From: Excoecaria cochinchinensis
Lineage: Eukaryota; Streptophyta; Magnoliopsida; Malpighiales; Euphorbiaceae
Direction of reading: 5' to 3'
DNA: 64,000 nucleotides
Assembly: GCA_947683425.1 (NCBI GenBank)
Contig: CANTUQ010000070.1
Coordinates: 9,255,501-9,319,500, forward strand
The translations under genes were made by a program, and so were the position numbers. The stretch's first letter is position 1, and each line of letters opens with the position of its first letter. The notes under the pieces are model-generated. The model was given only the letters and a program-made list of their open reading frames with translations, did not search any database and was not told the origin of the DNA. This document shows, piece after piece, positions 10,650 through 24,308 of the stretch.

Positions 10650-13600
10650 TGTCCTGTCCAAAACAGTACTTGGATCATAGATTCAAGTGCTACTGATCAT
10701 ATGATTTTTCACACCAGCCCTTTATCTCATATAAACCTTGTCCTAGCAATAAAAAAATCAAAATTGCAGATGGAAGTTTTGCTACTGCTGCTGGTCAGGG
10801 AACTATTCCTCTTACTTCCAAAATTATGTTAAAAGATGTCCTACATGTTCCTAAATTAGCTGCGAACCTTTTGTCCATCAAACAAGTTACATGTGATTTG
10901 AATTGTAAAGTAACTTTCTATCCCACACACTGTATTTTGCAGGACCTGGTCTCGGGGAAGATGATTGGACTTGCTAAGGAAAGGAATGGGCTCTATATCC
11001 TTGATACTAAGGCAGACAAAAATTGTTCCCTTTCAAAATCCTATCTATCCAGCCATTCTACCAATAAAGAGGAAATTTTGCTACACCATTATCGTCTTGG
11101 TCATCCACCATTTAGTTTGCTCAAAACTATGTTCCCATTGTTATTCAAAAATATTGAAGTGAGTAATTTGCATTGTGATGTGTGTGAGCTTGCTAAACAC
11201 AAACATGTTTCTTATCCTTTCAGTAATACTAGAAGTACGGTTCCTTTTTCATTAATCCATTCATATATATGGGGTCCTTCTAAAGTTTTGAACATTACAG
11301 GGGCAAGGTGGTTTGTAACATTCATAGATGATTGTACAAGGGTAACCTGGATCTATCTTATGAAAAATAAATATGAAGTTGGTGAAATTTTTCCAAGGTT
11401 TTTCCAAATGATCAAAAACCAATTTGGGGTGAGAATAAAAAACCTACAGAGTGATACTGCAAGAGATTACTTCAACCAAAATCTTTCATCTTTCCTTAAA
11501 AAAAAGGGAATTGTTCATTACTCATCTTGTGTTAATACACCGCAGCAAAACGGGGTAACCGAGAGAAAAAATAGACACCTCTTAGAAGTCACACGAGCAC
11601 TATTATTTCAAAATGATGTTCCTAAGTGTTACTGGGGGGAATCAGTTCTTACTGCAATTCACTTGATAAATAAAATGCCCTCTAAAGTTCTCGATTTAAA
11701 GAGTCCAATAAATGTATTTCATGAGTATTTCCCGCATTCACAAATAGCTTCCAGATTACCCCCAAAAGTTTTTGGTTGTGTGGTTTTTGTTCATATTCAT
11801 GATGTTAATCGAGGAAAACTTGATCCAAGGGCATTAAAATGCATTTTTGTTCGTTATTCTTCTACAAAAAAGGGTTATAAATGCTAGAATCCACCTTCCC
11901 ATAAAATTTTCACTTCAATGGATGTTACTTTTGCTGAAAAAATAGCCTTTCTATTCAGGTTCTAATCTTCAGGGGGAGAGTGTGAGCGAAAATAAAGAAT
12001 ATGAGCTGTTTTTCCCTGATTTACAGGTTACTATTCAACCTGAAACTGTCCAACCTAAAACCTCTGCCTCACCACCTTTTGATCAGCCACAAGACAAGCA
12101 CACTGACCAGCCACATAACCAGCCTCTTCACCCATCAGAATCAAGTCTCTATATATGTCCAGTTGTTGAAAAATCTGTCCTAGTCTACTTAAGGAGAAAA
12201 AAGCCTAATTCTACTCAATTGTAATTTCAAGATTCGACTCCTGGACCAGGTATGCAGTCACAATTATCCTCTCCACTGATTCATAATTTGGAAGTTCCTA
12301 TAGCTGTTAGAAAAGGAGTTCGAAATTGTACTCAACATCCTATTTCTCACTTTGTTTCTTATGATAAAATCTCACATAAATATTGCTGCTTGCTCACTAA
12401 TTTAGATACAATTTCTATTCCCCAAAACTTCAAAGAGGCACTTAGGGATGAGAATTGGAAAATTGCCATGAATGAGGTAATGAGTGCACTTAATTAAAAT
12501 AATACATGGGAAATTGTTGATCATCTGAAAGACAAGAAACTTGTAGGATGTAAGTGGGTGTATACAATTAAATTTAATGCAGATGGGTCTTTGGAGAGGT
12601 ACAAGGCTAGATTAGTAGCCAAAGGATACACTCAAACACATGGGGTAGATTATCAGGAGACTTTTGCTCCAGTAGCTAAGATGAACACAGTCCGCATTCT
12701 TTTATCCTTAGCTGCTAATTTTAATTGGTGTTTACAGCAATTTGATGTCAAGAATGCATTTTTACATGGTGATCTTGAGGAAGAGGTGTACATGGAACCT
12801 CCACTGGTTTTGAGAAAAACTTCAAAGATAATCAAGTGTGCAGATTACGAAAGGCACTTTATGGGCTTAAGCAATCACCACGGGCTTGGTTTGGAAAGTT
12901 TACAAAAGTAGTGCTACGAATAGGCTACAAACAAAGCCAAGGAGATCATACTCTCTTCTTTAGACACTCAACAGCAGGGAAACTTACAATCTTGATAGTA
13001 TATGTCGATGTTATCATTATGATAGGTAATGATGAGAAGGAAATTTTGAAGCTTAAAGCTAGACTTGCAAAAGAATTTGAGATCAAAGAGCTCGGGAAGC
13101 TCAAATATTTCCTAGGGATCGAAGTAGCTCGATCTAAAGAAGGTATTTTTATTTCCCAACAAAAATACATTCTAGATCTCCTACGAGATACAGGAATGAT
13201 GGGATGCAAGACCATTGATACACCAATCGAAAAAAATCATCGGTTGAGTGAAGCAAAAGAAGATGAAGCTGTTGATAAAGGAAGGTATTAGAAGTTGGTT
13301 GGAAAACTAATCTACTTGTCACATACACGACCGGATATTGCATATGCTGTAGGAGTGATAAGTCAATTCATGCACGACCCCAATAAGGTTCATTTATAGG
13401 CTGCATATAGAATGATTCAATACCTAAAATCTACTCTGGAAAAGGAATCATGTTAGGAAAAAGAGCAGATCTAACTGTAGAAGCCTACACAGATGCAGAT
13501 TATGCTGGCTCACTCACAGATTGACGCTCAACAACAGGTTATTGTACTATGATTGGTGGCAACTTAGTTACATGGAGGAGCAAAAAGTAGGCAGTAGTAT

Positions 13601-13956
13601 CTAGATCAAATGCAGAAGCCGAGTTCAGTGCAATGGCTCAAGGAATTTGTGAACTCTTGTGGATAAAGAAAATTTTAGAAGATTTGCAGGTTAAATGGCA
13701 TGAACCTATGAAGTTGTATTGTGACAACAAATCTGTTATAAGCATTGCACATGATCTAGTTCAACATCATAGAACTAAACATGTTGAGATTGACCGACAC
13801 TTCATCAAGAAAAAGATTGAAAGTGGAATGATTTGTACACCTTATGTTCCTACAAATGGTCAAATGGCTGACATGCTCACAAAAGGACTGGACAGCTCAA
13901 CTTCCAAAAACATTGTTACCAAGCTAGGAATGAAAAACATTTATTCTCCAACTTGA
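10650..13956 (+). pseudogene. Copia pol region: protease, integrase, reverse transcriptase, RNase H (broken)
   Basis: The protease reads TWIIDSSATDH where active copies have DSGATDH. The integrase (10826-11887) has the HHxxxGH-like zinc motif start and the core blocks FVTFIDDCTRVTW, LQSDTARDYF and TPQQNGVTERKNRHL. Its first Asp and Glu are visible, and the second Asp is in SDTARDY. The RT begins [18 protein letters not shown] (about 12550) and contains [19 protein letters not shown] and [12 protein letters not shown]. The usual YVDD box is YVDV (13001-13012), which removes a catalytic Asp. RNase H (13470-13956) retains DADYAG, NAEAEF and the tail blocks HHRTKHVEIDRHFI and MADMLTKGL. Several stops (for example 11887, 12497, 13291) and frame changes are present. 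Confidence 0.88.
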
Positions 13957-13963
13957 GGGAAAG

Positions 13964-14203
13964 TGTTAGAGAATCTTAGATTCTTTAACTTACTGAAAAG
14001 ATTAGGTACAACTGTAAATAGCTAATTAATAGCTATGATTCTTTTTTTGGCTGATTGTTAGGCTAATTATAATCTTTCCTAATTTATTTATTCAGTGACT
14101 GATTTATAAGAATTAGCTTGTTACCTAAAATAGGAAATTGACCTTGTATTTATATGTGTATTCAGTTATGTAATAGTAAGAAAAAATTCTAGTTTTCTGT
14201 TCA
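13964..14203 (+). repeat. Copia right LTR
   Basis: It begins TGTTAGAGAATCTTAG and ends TTCTGTTCA, with a purine tract just before it. It is a close copy of 9205-9446. Confidence 0.9.
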
Positions 14204-14902
14204 GTTTCCAACAGAAAGGATTCCCAATTCAAATAAAAAGCAAAAATGGAAAAACAGAGTACATCACAGCTTAGGAAATTCTTACTTGGACATTATCCTG
14301 TGGCACAAGCTTTTACCACAGCTAATGAAATTCTTACTCACAAATCTAATCCTAATTAAACATTCAATTAATGTGTTCGAAGCAAATTGGAGATGCATAA
14401 AAATTCCTTTCTCTAAGAAAGATTAAATCCTGAAGCTTTCTTGCCTCTGTCTCAGTCAAACTTAACTCAAATTGAAGATACATATAAAATCTTAGCTCTC
14501 AATACAAGAAATATAAGAAAAATAAAAGAATTCAACACAGAATCATAAACACATTCTTGACTTGATTTTTGGCTGCATGTAAAACCTGTGTCATCATTCT
14601 TTTGAAACAAATAAAACCATTTTGCAAAATTCCAAAGGTTGCAAACATGTATGCCATCAGAATGTGTTTTTGTCACTTTTCTAATTTCTAGGTACAATAA
14701 TAGTCATTGCATAATTGGGAAAAGGGAAGAATGCACGACTCATGCTGGTAAGAAAACAAATATACTGGCTTCACATTGCATTCCCCATCGAACCTGAGGG
14801 CCAGACATGAGACAGAGAGTTAGGTTCAGGGGGTCCCACAGAATGCATTGGCATTTTGAAAGAGAAAGACTTAGAAAAGGGGCGATAAATAGCTTACCAC
14901 AA
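14204..14902. other. 3' flank of the thioredoxin y gene
   Basis: No independent gene is supported. It probably contains the 3' UTR of the minus-strand thioredoxin gene next to 14903. Confidence 0.5.
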
Positions 14903-17416
14903 CTATTGCTTCACTTGCAGTGAGCTTTCAATACGCTCTATGAACCGATCTTTAGACAAAGCACCCTCCTGAAGATAATCAAACCATGGTCACTAAAAGC
15001 TCAAACCCAGCACATGAACAACACTAGACAGATATTGAAATATGGGAAGGTCAACATGCCGATGCATAATGCTGCGAGTGAATGAGTCTCCTACGGATAT
15101 ATATGCCTTGCAACCATCTCATTCCACTGGCAAGCAATTTAAAATCAGATTCACATAAAGAAAGAGTCTTCACTCTTCAGTTAGGCCTCAAACAGAGTTT
15201 TACCCACGACAAAGGTAACATATTAGCAGTTACAAGTTACTTTTGCAAAAATGAAAGTGGGAATAAATTAACTTACAAAACGATCATAAGGTTTTCCGTC
15301 CTTGAATAAGATAAATGTAGGCAATGCCTCTATTCTGTATTTGTCAGCAATGCTAGGGTACTTCTCGGTGTCGATTTTCACCACCTGGATTGTATCTTTT
15401 AGAATAGTACCAACTTCATTGAGAATTGGAGTCATTAGTTGACAAGGACCACACCTGTAAACACAGCTTGGTTTAATTATTCTGCAAGAAATTCTAATAT
15501 ATTTCAATGTCCTCAAGTTTTGACATCCTAAAGATAAGGATTCAGCATCATGCTAGCCTTTAGCCCAAAAGTTCACAATTCTGCCCTACTACAAGAAATT
15601 TCAATAATAACTCCACAATATTTTTGAAAAATTTTCTTCTATCGCCTGCATCTTATTTTTTTATTTTATTTTTTAATGTAATTCTTTCCATGCTGAGTTA
15701 ACTTTGCATATTATCAACTTGGGGTTTGAGGTTATTTAAAGATGATTAGACCCTATCCATGTCAAAAGAACTTTGTCAGAAAATGTAATGAAATAAATGC
15801 TAGCAAGAGAAATATATAGAAAAGCAATGAAAGGAAATACCAAGTCGCATAAAAGTCAACCAACACTGGTTTGTCCGAATTTTCCAGCAACTCATCCAAG
15901 GACGAGAATGTTTGCTGCTTTGCTGCAACCTGCAACAATCATTTGGAAAAAATATACAGTGTCATTTATATCATACAAAGATAGAAGTTAAAACTATTTA
16001 AATGCCAAAATATAACTCCTAGATAATGAGACTATAAAGATCAATCTGATTTAGTCAGGTTTAAGAATTTAATCTTGACAGCATCTGCAATAGATGCACT
16101 TATACACAAACACATTATAAAGTGGCCAGAAAGAAATTCCTGGTTGCAGAATCATTTCCTTCCAAAATACAAGTGTTACCAAATTTAAGTCGAAGCTACG
16201 GTCCTCCATGGAGGACCATAGACAAGAGTTTTCAACCTTTAGATCATGTAGTAGTACATGATCTAACCGTTAAAAACAAAGGGCTGTGATCCTCCATGGA
16301 GGACCGTAGCCTTGCTCCAAATGTAGTTCCCTGAAAAGGCAATAGCCTATTGATGGGAAGGCTATTGCGATATTAGATGGTTAAACAGCTGCATTTTGCA
16401 AAACGCTAAGGAATTGCTTTTTTTTAATTTTTTTCCCCCTTAAAAAAGAGAAGAAAAGAGATTTATCCTTCACCTATTATCAAGTCCAGGTTAAAAAGAC
16501 CTCCGGAGACATATTTAAACCGATGACAGCATTGTACTTGAATACAGAAATAATACAGTCTGGAACAAAAATAGGATTGACACTTCAATAAGACATCCCA
16601 CAAGCAACCAAAAGATTCTCAATTAATATGGCCAGTTTCTATGTGATATCACTCATGTACTTGTGTTCCCCTGATTCCTTAGAAATAATATTGCAAACAA
16701 ATTTGATGGCACTAGGCTCAGAAGGCTGTTTGAGGGATACAAACTCTCTAAGCCCCCCAGCCGCCACCCCCCACCATTTTATGAAACATAGTTTTAGCAG
16801 CATGCTTTTAACGCTTAAAACCCCATCCCTGATGATTTAACCAAAACATCCACACGCAACAAAATGTAAAGCAAGCTAATGGATAAAGCATAGAATAAGA
16901 GTAACTGGTTTAACATGTTACAGAATTTCACCATCTTTCTCTCATTTGATCTTTAGATTTTATTGAAACGAATAAGCACTGGAATGCAAATATTCTAAAT
17001 TTCATAGATTGACAGATTCCAGCATATCCATTAGACAGAGCTAATAACATTTCTCTACAACCAACTAACCCTATTGGGAATAATTAGCTTCAAGCATTGA
17101 AGACCCTGGTTGTTAGTACAAGCTAAAATTTTGACGAAAATAATAAGAAACCCGAAACAGCCAATAATCAAAGACAAAAAAAAGAAAAAGAAGAAGAAAA
17201 CAGAACATGAAGTAGAGAAACTTGGTTCAAGAACATTACCAGAGGCAAAATACGAGACCTAGAAGAAGAGGAAATCGCTGTGTTGCCGAATTGAAGACGG
17301 TGAAGCTGAGCTGGAAACAGAAGAGACGATAAGGAAGTTAATTTGGTAGGCAACAGTGAATGGGAGGGTGCCTTGAGAGAAGGAAGTGTTGATGCAGAAA
17401 TTGAAGAAATCGCCAT
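14903..17416 (-). CDS. TRXY: Thioredoxin y, chloroplast-targeted
   Basis: Four exons (17416-17240, 15929-15841, 15454-15277, 14968-14903) join in frame to 169 residues, the usual size for plant y-type thioredoxins. Residues 1 to about 58 are Ser/Leu/Pro-rich with few acidic residues, as expected of a plastid transit peptide. The mature part starts near VAAKQQTFSSLDELL. The active site is split by intron 2 as ATW|CGPC and reads WCGPC. Downstream are KIDTEKYPS and EALPTFILFKDGKPYDRF, with the cis-Pro loop. The last exon ends EGALSKDRFIERIESSLQ and four further residues. Y-type thioredoxins reduce plastid targets such as peroxiredoxin Q and methionine sulfoxide reductases. The VKQ-type ending and sequence fit y rather than m, f or x. 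Intron 1 is about 1.3 kb and hosts a fold-back element. Confidence 0.93.
16191..16314. repeat. Small fold-back element with nested palindromes in thioredoxin intron 1
   Basis: The left arm 16195-16221 (GCTACGGTCCTCCATGGAGG then ACCATAG) and the right arm 16284-16310 are inverted copies with two or three mismatches. Each arm contains a self-complementary core, GGTCCTCCATGGAGGACC. The loop contains another palindrome, AGATCATGTAG-TAGTACATGATCT with a small spacer (16241-16264). It looks like a short MITE or a snapback repeat. I could not fix the target duplication. Confidence 0.72.
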
Positions 17417-17855
17417 ATTTGTTCTAGATAATTCTTGTTCCTGGGCTAATACTAATACTAGAAGAAATTAGAGATGAATAGAAATGGAATCCACAGAAAG
17501 TCCTATGGATATAATCGGAAAGGGGAAAATATCAAGAAATTGTGAAGACGATACCAAATAGGTCTGAACTTGTGAATTGATGAAGTAGGATAAAGTGATG
17601 TCGGATGGGTTGATTGTGAGCCGTTAGATTGTAAGAATTTTGATTTGTAATGTCAGTCAAGGTTTGTGGGCTCGCCACATGAGAATATCTGGTGGCACCG
17701 GAAGGTTTGGGTTAAGGCAGATTGGCGTGTGCTCCAGCTACTGTGGAGACTTCACACCGGTGATCGCACGCGCCATGTAGGTTAAAAAAAACAAAATGAC
17801 AATAAGGAAAAGAACGTGACAGTCCGACGGTGAAATAAGTAGAGTGAGATAATTT
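17417..17855. other. Upstream region of thioredoxin y
   Basis: No gene is visible. It should contain the 5' UTR and promoter of the minus-strand thioredoxin gene up to the edge of the MULE. No convincing TATA box was picked out. Confidence 0.5.
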
Positions 17856-18496
17856 AAAGAGAGGTGCTAAACACCATCTCCTCTAATTATCTTCTGGTGA
17901 AAGGAAAAGTATTCTCGGGTTTGAGATTTTTCTGAAGCCGCAACTGATAATTGCAACTGATAATTACAGTTTTAGAATGTTGGGCTTAGCCTTTGAATGA
18001 GCTAATTTTGACTAATGTCGTAGCTATTGACTGCGGTATCAGTGTCTGACGACGCAACAAGGTATTACGGCCTTAATAAAATTCAACCCTCCTATCATTT
18101 CGGCATTGAAAAAAAAAGATATTGCACAATAAAAATTCATATGCATTGTTCTTAGAATTCCTTTACCAAGAGCAACGCCGCGGAGTAAGTTTTGGAAGCT
18201 AACCAAAAAATCTATAAAAGTTTTTGATGTTAAATTTAAGGTATGTTATGAATTTTTGTTATATTTATTTATTACCATATAAATTTAGACATAATAAAAA
18301 ATAAGAATAAAAAAATTTTATTATTATAATGTATGAATATTGGCATCCAATTTAATTTGTAATAATTTTATTAATTGACTTTTATGTAGTGTAGAAATTT
18401 TAATTATTATCATCGTGATAGATGGTACGTACATATTTAACTCAAAGAACTATGATGAGTGATATTGCAAGACAAATGGTCACCAAAAAATGGAAT

Positions 18497-18501
18497 GATT
18501 T
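18497..18501. repeat. TSD of solo LTR Y, left (GATTT)
   Basis: GATTT precedes TGTAACACC at 18502. The same five bases follow the other end of Y at 23863-23867. Confidence 0.8.
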
Positions 18502-19707
18502 TGTAACACCCCAATGTACCCTAGGAGGAAACTGGGTATGTTACCCTATACTTACACTGTCATCTAATCAATTATCCTAATCCATATACAATTATCAGAA
18601 ATCAATTCTTAATCGTACAACTTTTCACAACTAGCGTGTTAATCAAATTATCAATTAAATATTTCTATCCCCAACATTCTTATAATCAAAATCATGCACA
18701 ATCTTACCTCAGGATTCTTCGTATCACTAAATTAAATATTATGCATTAATCGATAGATCATGATTTAATATAACTACAAACACTTATGGTGAGATTAAAA
18801 TTTAAAGTACATTATTAGTTTCCAAAGATTTGGCTCGGACTCGAAATGGAATTCCAAGCTACCTACGTATCTGATTATTTTAGAAATCAGAACCACGTAA
18901 TTCTACATGCATTAATTCATTATACATTATCAGTGACATATATTCAAATTAACACATAACCCAATATCAACAACACAAATCTATAATTCAAAAACATACT
19001 TAATAAACGTTAATTCATTTAAATATGCATATATATATATATATATTAACAATTCCATAATCCACGTAATAACAATTCATTATCACTTATCCACTTCATT
19101 ACCATACTTATAATCGCCTGAATACTCATTAAGGTGGATAATGGGAACACTGGATACCACTCGGGTATCAATCACTAGATAATGGAGAAGAACAGTATCA
19201 ATACTAGAGATATGCAAGTCTCGAATCGCTAGATGCCAAACGGGCATCAACACTAGATACCAAACGGGTATCAACACTAGCAGCTGCGAACAATAACCCT
19301 TATATGCATGTCTACCTATCCACTTCTATGAATAATTTAGGCTTAACATAAAAAACTTAAATCATTGTTCATATACATTACACTTACTCAATTATCTTTT
19401 TAAACCACTGCATATTCAATTCAAATCATATATCAATTATGCATAATCATGAACATATATACATATTCTCTTATTAATTATACCAAAACAATATCTACTT
19501 GACAAGCTCACATTCATTCAACATGTTCGTATATTATACACAAATATCTTGAATTCATGTTGCTAAGCATACAAAATCCCATCAAAGCATATCATTCATA
19601 TACTCACTTAAGTTATCACATTTATAATTTCCCTATGCTTAATCACTCATAAGCCAATACAATATTTCACACAAAATATAACATTTGTCAAGCATTCATA
19701 ATTCTTA

Positions 19708-19915
19708 GTTATGTCACGCTCGCGACCCCTGTCTCGCCCGCGACAGACCCTATACATCCTTCTATCTCGCTTACATCGCGCACGCGATAGAACACACAAA
19801 AAACTTATGTCGTGTTTGCGCTAGATCTCGCGCTTGCGACAGAACACGACCTGACGTTATCCGTTTACGGAGCCCTCTGTCGCGATCGCGACCCTTGTCG
19901 CGCCCGCGACAGAGC
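19708..19915. repeat. TCGCG/CGCGA word cluster in LTR Y
   Basis: Words such as TCGCGATCGCGA, TCGCGCCCGCGACAGA and TCGCGCACGCGATAGA recur in an otherwise AT-rich LTR, several of them near-palindromic. CpG density is far above the surroundings. Confidence 0.7.
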
Positions 19916-20989
19916 TTGAACTTCATGTTCATAACTCCACTTCATATACCTCTTTTCAAGAACTTTCCTAATTTCGCATACATGATTTCTAAAACTAACT
20001 AAAATATCATTTTCAACCAAAACTTTCACATCCCAAATATGGACTAGTTGGAATTACAAGTTTAATTGGACATTAAGGGCATTCTGGTAATTTATGCTAG
20101 TGAATTAAAAGTGAAATAAGGACCTAATGGAAGAGTTAATTTATGTATTTAGAGAAAAGGGCAAGTTAGTGGAATAAGGGGTCCAATGAGAACTTGACAT
20201 GTGTATGGCTAGGTGGAGAGTTAGTGGGATTTGAAAGAAAGAGAGAGGGAAGAAACAAGAATTATTTTCTTTCATTTTTTGTCCCGTTCTCCCTCTTTCT
20301 TTTCTTCATTTTCCTTCTTGCTGCTCTCTGGGTTTGCATGTGTTGATTTCTTAAGATTGAGCTAAGTTCTAAGAGATTAAGAATTGAGTTTCCAGAGGTA
20401 AGTTGCTGAGTTATCTTGGGTTTTCTTTATCTTTTTCTTCTTCTTGGATTTGATTAAGATATACGGTTGTTTTGCATGGGAATAACTGGGTGTTGTTTTG
20501 ATTGGATTGTGCAAGAATCTAAAGAGAAAAGGAGGAACAAAGGGAAAGAAAAGATTGGGTCTTGAAGTTAGAAGGAGATCTGCAACAGGTTTGGGAGTTG
20601 TGTGGTTCTTTTTCTCATTTGGATCATGGAATGTTCTGAATATGTGAAAGTGCATAGGTTGCTAGAGTATGTGATAATGACTTAAAATGCTATGATTATA
20701 ATAGTTTTGTATGCCACTTGATGTGTATTTGTAGTTGAGATGATGATATATGATGAGTGTCAATGAAATTGTATAAGTATGGTTGAATGTCAGGTGATAT
20801 TTAAATGAGCATCCTTGTTACATTATTGTTTTATTGCATGTTAGATTTTTAGTAGTATGATTATAAGCATGAGAGGGGTATATGCATGTTGGTTTGAGGT
20901 TGTGTGAAGTGATAAGCATGTTGAGATGAATTTTGTTGAGTTTGATTTTTGCAAGCAACTTAGTTTTTTGGGAAAATCTGGGTCTGGGT

Positions 20990-21215
20990 TGTTTACACGG
21001 CGGTAAGACATCACCATACCGCCGTGTAACCGCTCTCTAGATTGCTGGTCCGTCGAGCCACATGGCGGTAAGAAATCCCATACCGCCGTGTAAATGCTTG
21101 AATCGTGCAGTTCAGCTGGGCAGGACACGAGTCGTGTCCCTCATGCACGACTCGTGCTCCCCCGTTTTACACGGCAGTATGGGTAAACCATATCGCCGTG
21201 TAAAACGCTACTGCC
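20990..21215. repeat. Hairpin word cluster in LTR X
   Basis: Three hairpin-forming pairs of TTTACACGGCGGTA with TACCGCCGTGTAA occur (about 20991-21030, 21060-21095, 21168-21210). Between them sits the inverted pair CACGAGTCGTG (21126-21136) and CACGACTCGTG (21146-21156). Confidence 0.72.
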
Positions 21216-22128
21216 TCCATATTCTGTAAAATGTTCTCTGTTGTCTTTTTTGATCCTTTTTCTTTTAATTTGGGTTTTTAACCTTTATATGTGTATTATT
21301 AATTAGTAAATGAGATTTGTTAGTCAAATCCTTTACTTGGTTGGTTATGATAAGGTTATTACATGATTTTGCTTATGCATGTGTAAAGTTATAGATTCTT
21401 TATATCAAGTTATATGTACACGATTAATCATCTCATATAGGGTTTAAATGTATATGATTTATATGTCTCTGAATTTTGACCAATACATATATGTATACAT
21501 GCATTATGTGATTATACTTGAGTTATTCTTTATTCTATGATAATAATACTAGAGTACATATGAGTTATTATTTTGAGCCTGTATGGTCATAGTTGTGGAT
21601 AGGTAAGCGCTTATCTAGGTCAGTGTGTGCGTGCAGCTGCTATATGTTATACGTTATATGCGGGCCCCGTTTGGGTCATTTTACATGATTTGAGTGTTCG
21701 GTCTCCGGTATACTTTCGGGTATACATGATTTAAAGATGTTTTGAGATCCATGTCTCTATATGCTTAGGATGCTATGTCCTATCAGTATCCAAAATTGAC
21801 CGTATCCACCTCTAATGTATAGTCAGGCTATTATATGAGGCTAATATATGTCGTGAATGAATAAATGTGCATTGAGATGCTTATGTTATTATGTTTCTTT
21901 ATATGTCTAGTAAATACAGATTGATGTTATAAGATTATGTATATGAAAGATGCCATGATATGCTGCGATGCTTGTGGTTGAATGCGAGTGGTTAATTTGT
22001 GTATGAGTATATATTAAGTACATATTCTGTTGTTATATAAGCATTGTTTACCTGTCTATAAATGCGTATATGAATACTTGTTATAAGCATGAGTAGGAAG
22101 TGTTTATATGTTATGTTTTTTTTTTAAG

Positions 22129-22250
<122 letters not shown>

Positions 22251-23862
22251 ATTGCAAGTATATGTATATGCATGTTTGTTCCTCCCCACTAAGCGTTATC
22301 GCTTAGCACGGGCTCTTTTTCCATGTAGGTAGCAGGTTTATTTTGGAGTCGGACATTCGCAGGTCGGCCACTAGTAGTCCTTTGTTGAAGTCTCCTTTTG
22401 TCTTCCGCTGATAAGGATTTTGGTTTTGGCAAATGTAATTTTGTAAAAGAACAATTATTTTTGTATATGTATATGTTAAATGTTTATAAATTCCTTTTGT
22501 AAAATGATATGATTATATGTATATGGATTTGTTATCTATTAATTAAATGCATTTGTTATCTTTCTCTTGATTTGAGTTTGTATATATATATGTGCGCGTA
22601 GTGCAACCGGCATCCTTCCAACGGGGGTGTTGGCGGTGTTACAAAAGCGGCCTTCTAACCAAATGATCACTTATGTTTTAACTTCCCAATTGCACAAATC
22701 TCAATATATTTGGACTCAAAATCAAGGAGTTATGGTCAAGGGAATACAACTGTTCCCAAAGACCCTCCTACAGAACTACAACTACACATATGGACAATTT
22801 TGAAGATCCTAGAGTTCTCAAAACAAAATGACCATTTCTTTAGCAATTATAGAAAAAGACATTAGGATTCCAATCCAATAGACCACACACAAATTAGAGT
22901 TATACAACTCATCTTATAACACAAACAACTCAAATAGGTCAAAATGATCTCAAAACCAGCTTTACACTATCAAGCTCATCAAGCTTGAAATCAACTAAAT
23001 TGGCACAACCAATTCTACAAACTCAATCTAAACTACATGCATGGACACTTCGGCACATTCAATTCCACAATAGACTTTCATTAATTCCAAGATTACACAA
23101 CAATTACTCAAGTCTTCAGAAAATAGGGTTTTATGCTTATAATTCAATAAACTTCTTAGCAGTCAACTAAGCATAACAAACTCATATCTTCAATTCAATT
23201 TAGCACACAACATATTTACACATTTCAGATATATAGCAATCAATTTAACAAACAACACTTAGTTCCCAAACTTCAATTCCTTTGCTCCAAAAGGAATCAC
23301 TTTGCACTAAGCTCTCTAAGCTTCTCCTTTCCCTTATCTTTTCGGGTTTCTTCCACTTGACTTGCCAAGAACACAACTTAACTCATAAATTAATCAACCA
23401 ATCACAGGATTTCGATGGACTAATTAAAGATGCAAGAGAAAAAGAAAAATAAGAAGAAGAAGAAAAAGAAGAAGAAGAACAGAATAGACCAAGAGTAGCT
23501 GGACAAAGAGAGTAAGGAATGAGACAAATTATGCCTCTCCAATCCCTTATGTTGCATGGAGAGGGCTGAGTTGGCAAGGCCAACGCTCAACACATGGATA
23601 GCACTATCATTAGATTAGGTTAAACTAATCCTACTTAACCTTAATTAATCCTTCCCTTAATTAATCATGCTCAATTACTCTTTAGTCACTCAACTTAATT
23701 ATTTTATGCAATCAAGTCCTTCTTTGCACTTTCAATTAAGTCCCTCTTGATCTTAAATTCACTCTTATTAATATTTTAACCCACTAATAATTACGTACAT
23801 TCGATTTTTAATTCACACTAAACATGCCTTAATACTATTAGGGTGTATTTTAGGTTATTACA

Positions 23863-23867
23863 GATTT
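23863..23867. repeat. TSD of solo LTR Y, right (GATTT)
   Basis: Matches 18497-18501. Confidence 0.8.
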
Positions 23868-24265
23868 GTATAGTTGTTGAGTTAAGAATGGCATAAGAAT
23901 GGTCAATCATATTATTATAGTTAATAAAAAGTTATAAGAAATTATAATGAGAGGACATCAAATGAAGGAAGTGGAGATGGTTGAAGCTCTTTGCATGACA
24001 ATACCAATATGTTATTTAAAGTCTGTAATGAAAATTTGGAATAGTGATACTGTGACGACATAAAAGTTAGTGAAAAAAATTATTTAAAAATTAGAGATAT
24101 AATGCCAGTCGAACAAAAAATTTATTGTAAGTGTTACAATTATAATAAATGGCCCGAACACTATGTTCATTAGAATTATATACAAGTGTAATGATATTTT
24201 GTGATGTATATTATATAATTTAAATATGTGTAAGAATATGATGTAATAATATTGGTGTATCCCTA

Positions 24266-24266
<1 letters not shown>

Positions 24267-24308
<42 letters not shown>
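24267..24308. repeat. (TTA)n microsatellite
   Basis: About 14 uninterrupted TTA units in the 5' part of the MULE. Confidence 0.95.

Larger units (their letters stand above)
9205..14203 (+). mobile_element. Decayed Ty1/copia LTR retrotransposon
   Basis: Two LTRs of about 240 bp (9205-9446 and 13964-14203) are mostly identical by eye. They bracket a primer-binding site, a gag/pol gene in copia order (gag, protease, integrase, RT, RNase H) and a purine tract before the right LTR (TTGAGGGAAAG). The right LTR begins TG and ends CA. In the left LTR the first two bases read CA, so that edge is mutated or joined to the Harbinger end. No 5-bp target duplication was found. Many stops and frame changes show it is inactive. 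Confidence 0.9.

Noticed and set aside
20377..21128. Minus-strand open frames of 92 and 95 codons
   Set aside because: They lie inside solo LTR X, partly across the hairpin words, with no recognisable domain.
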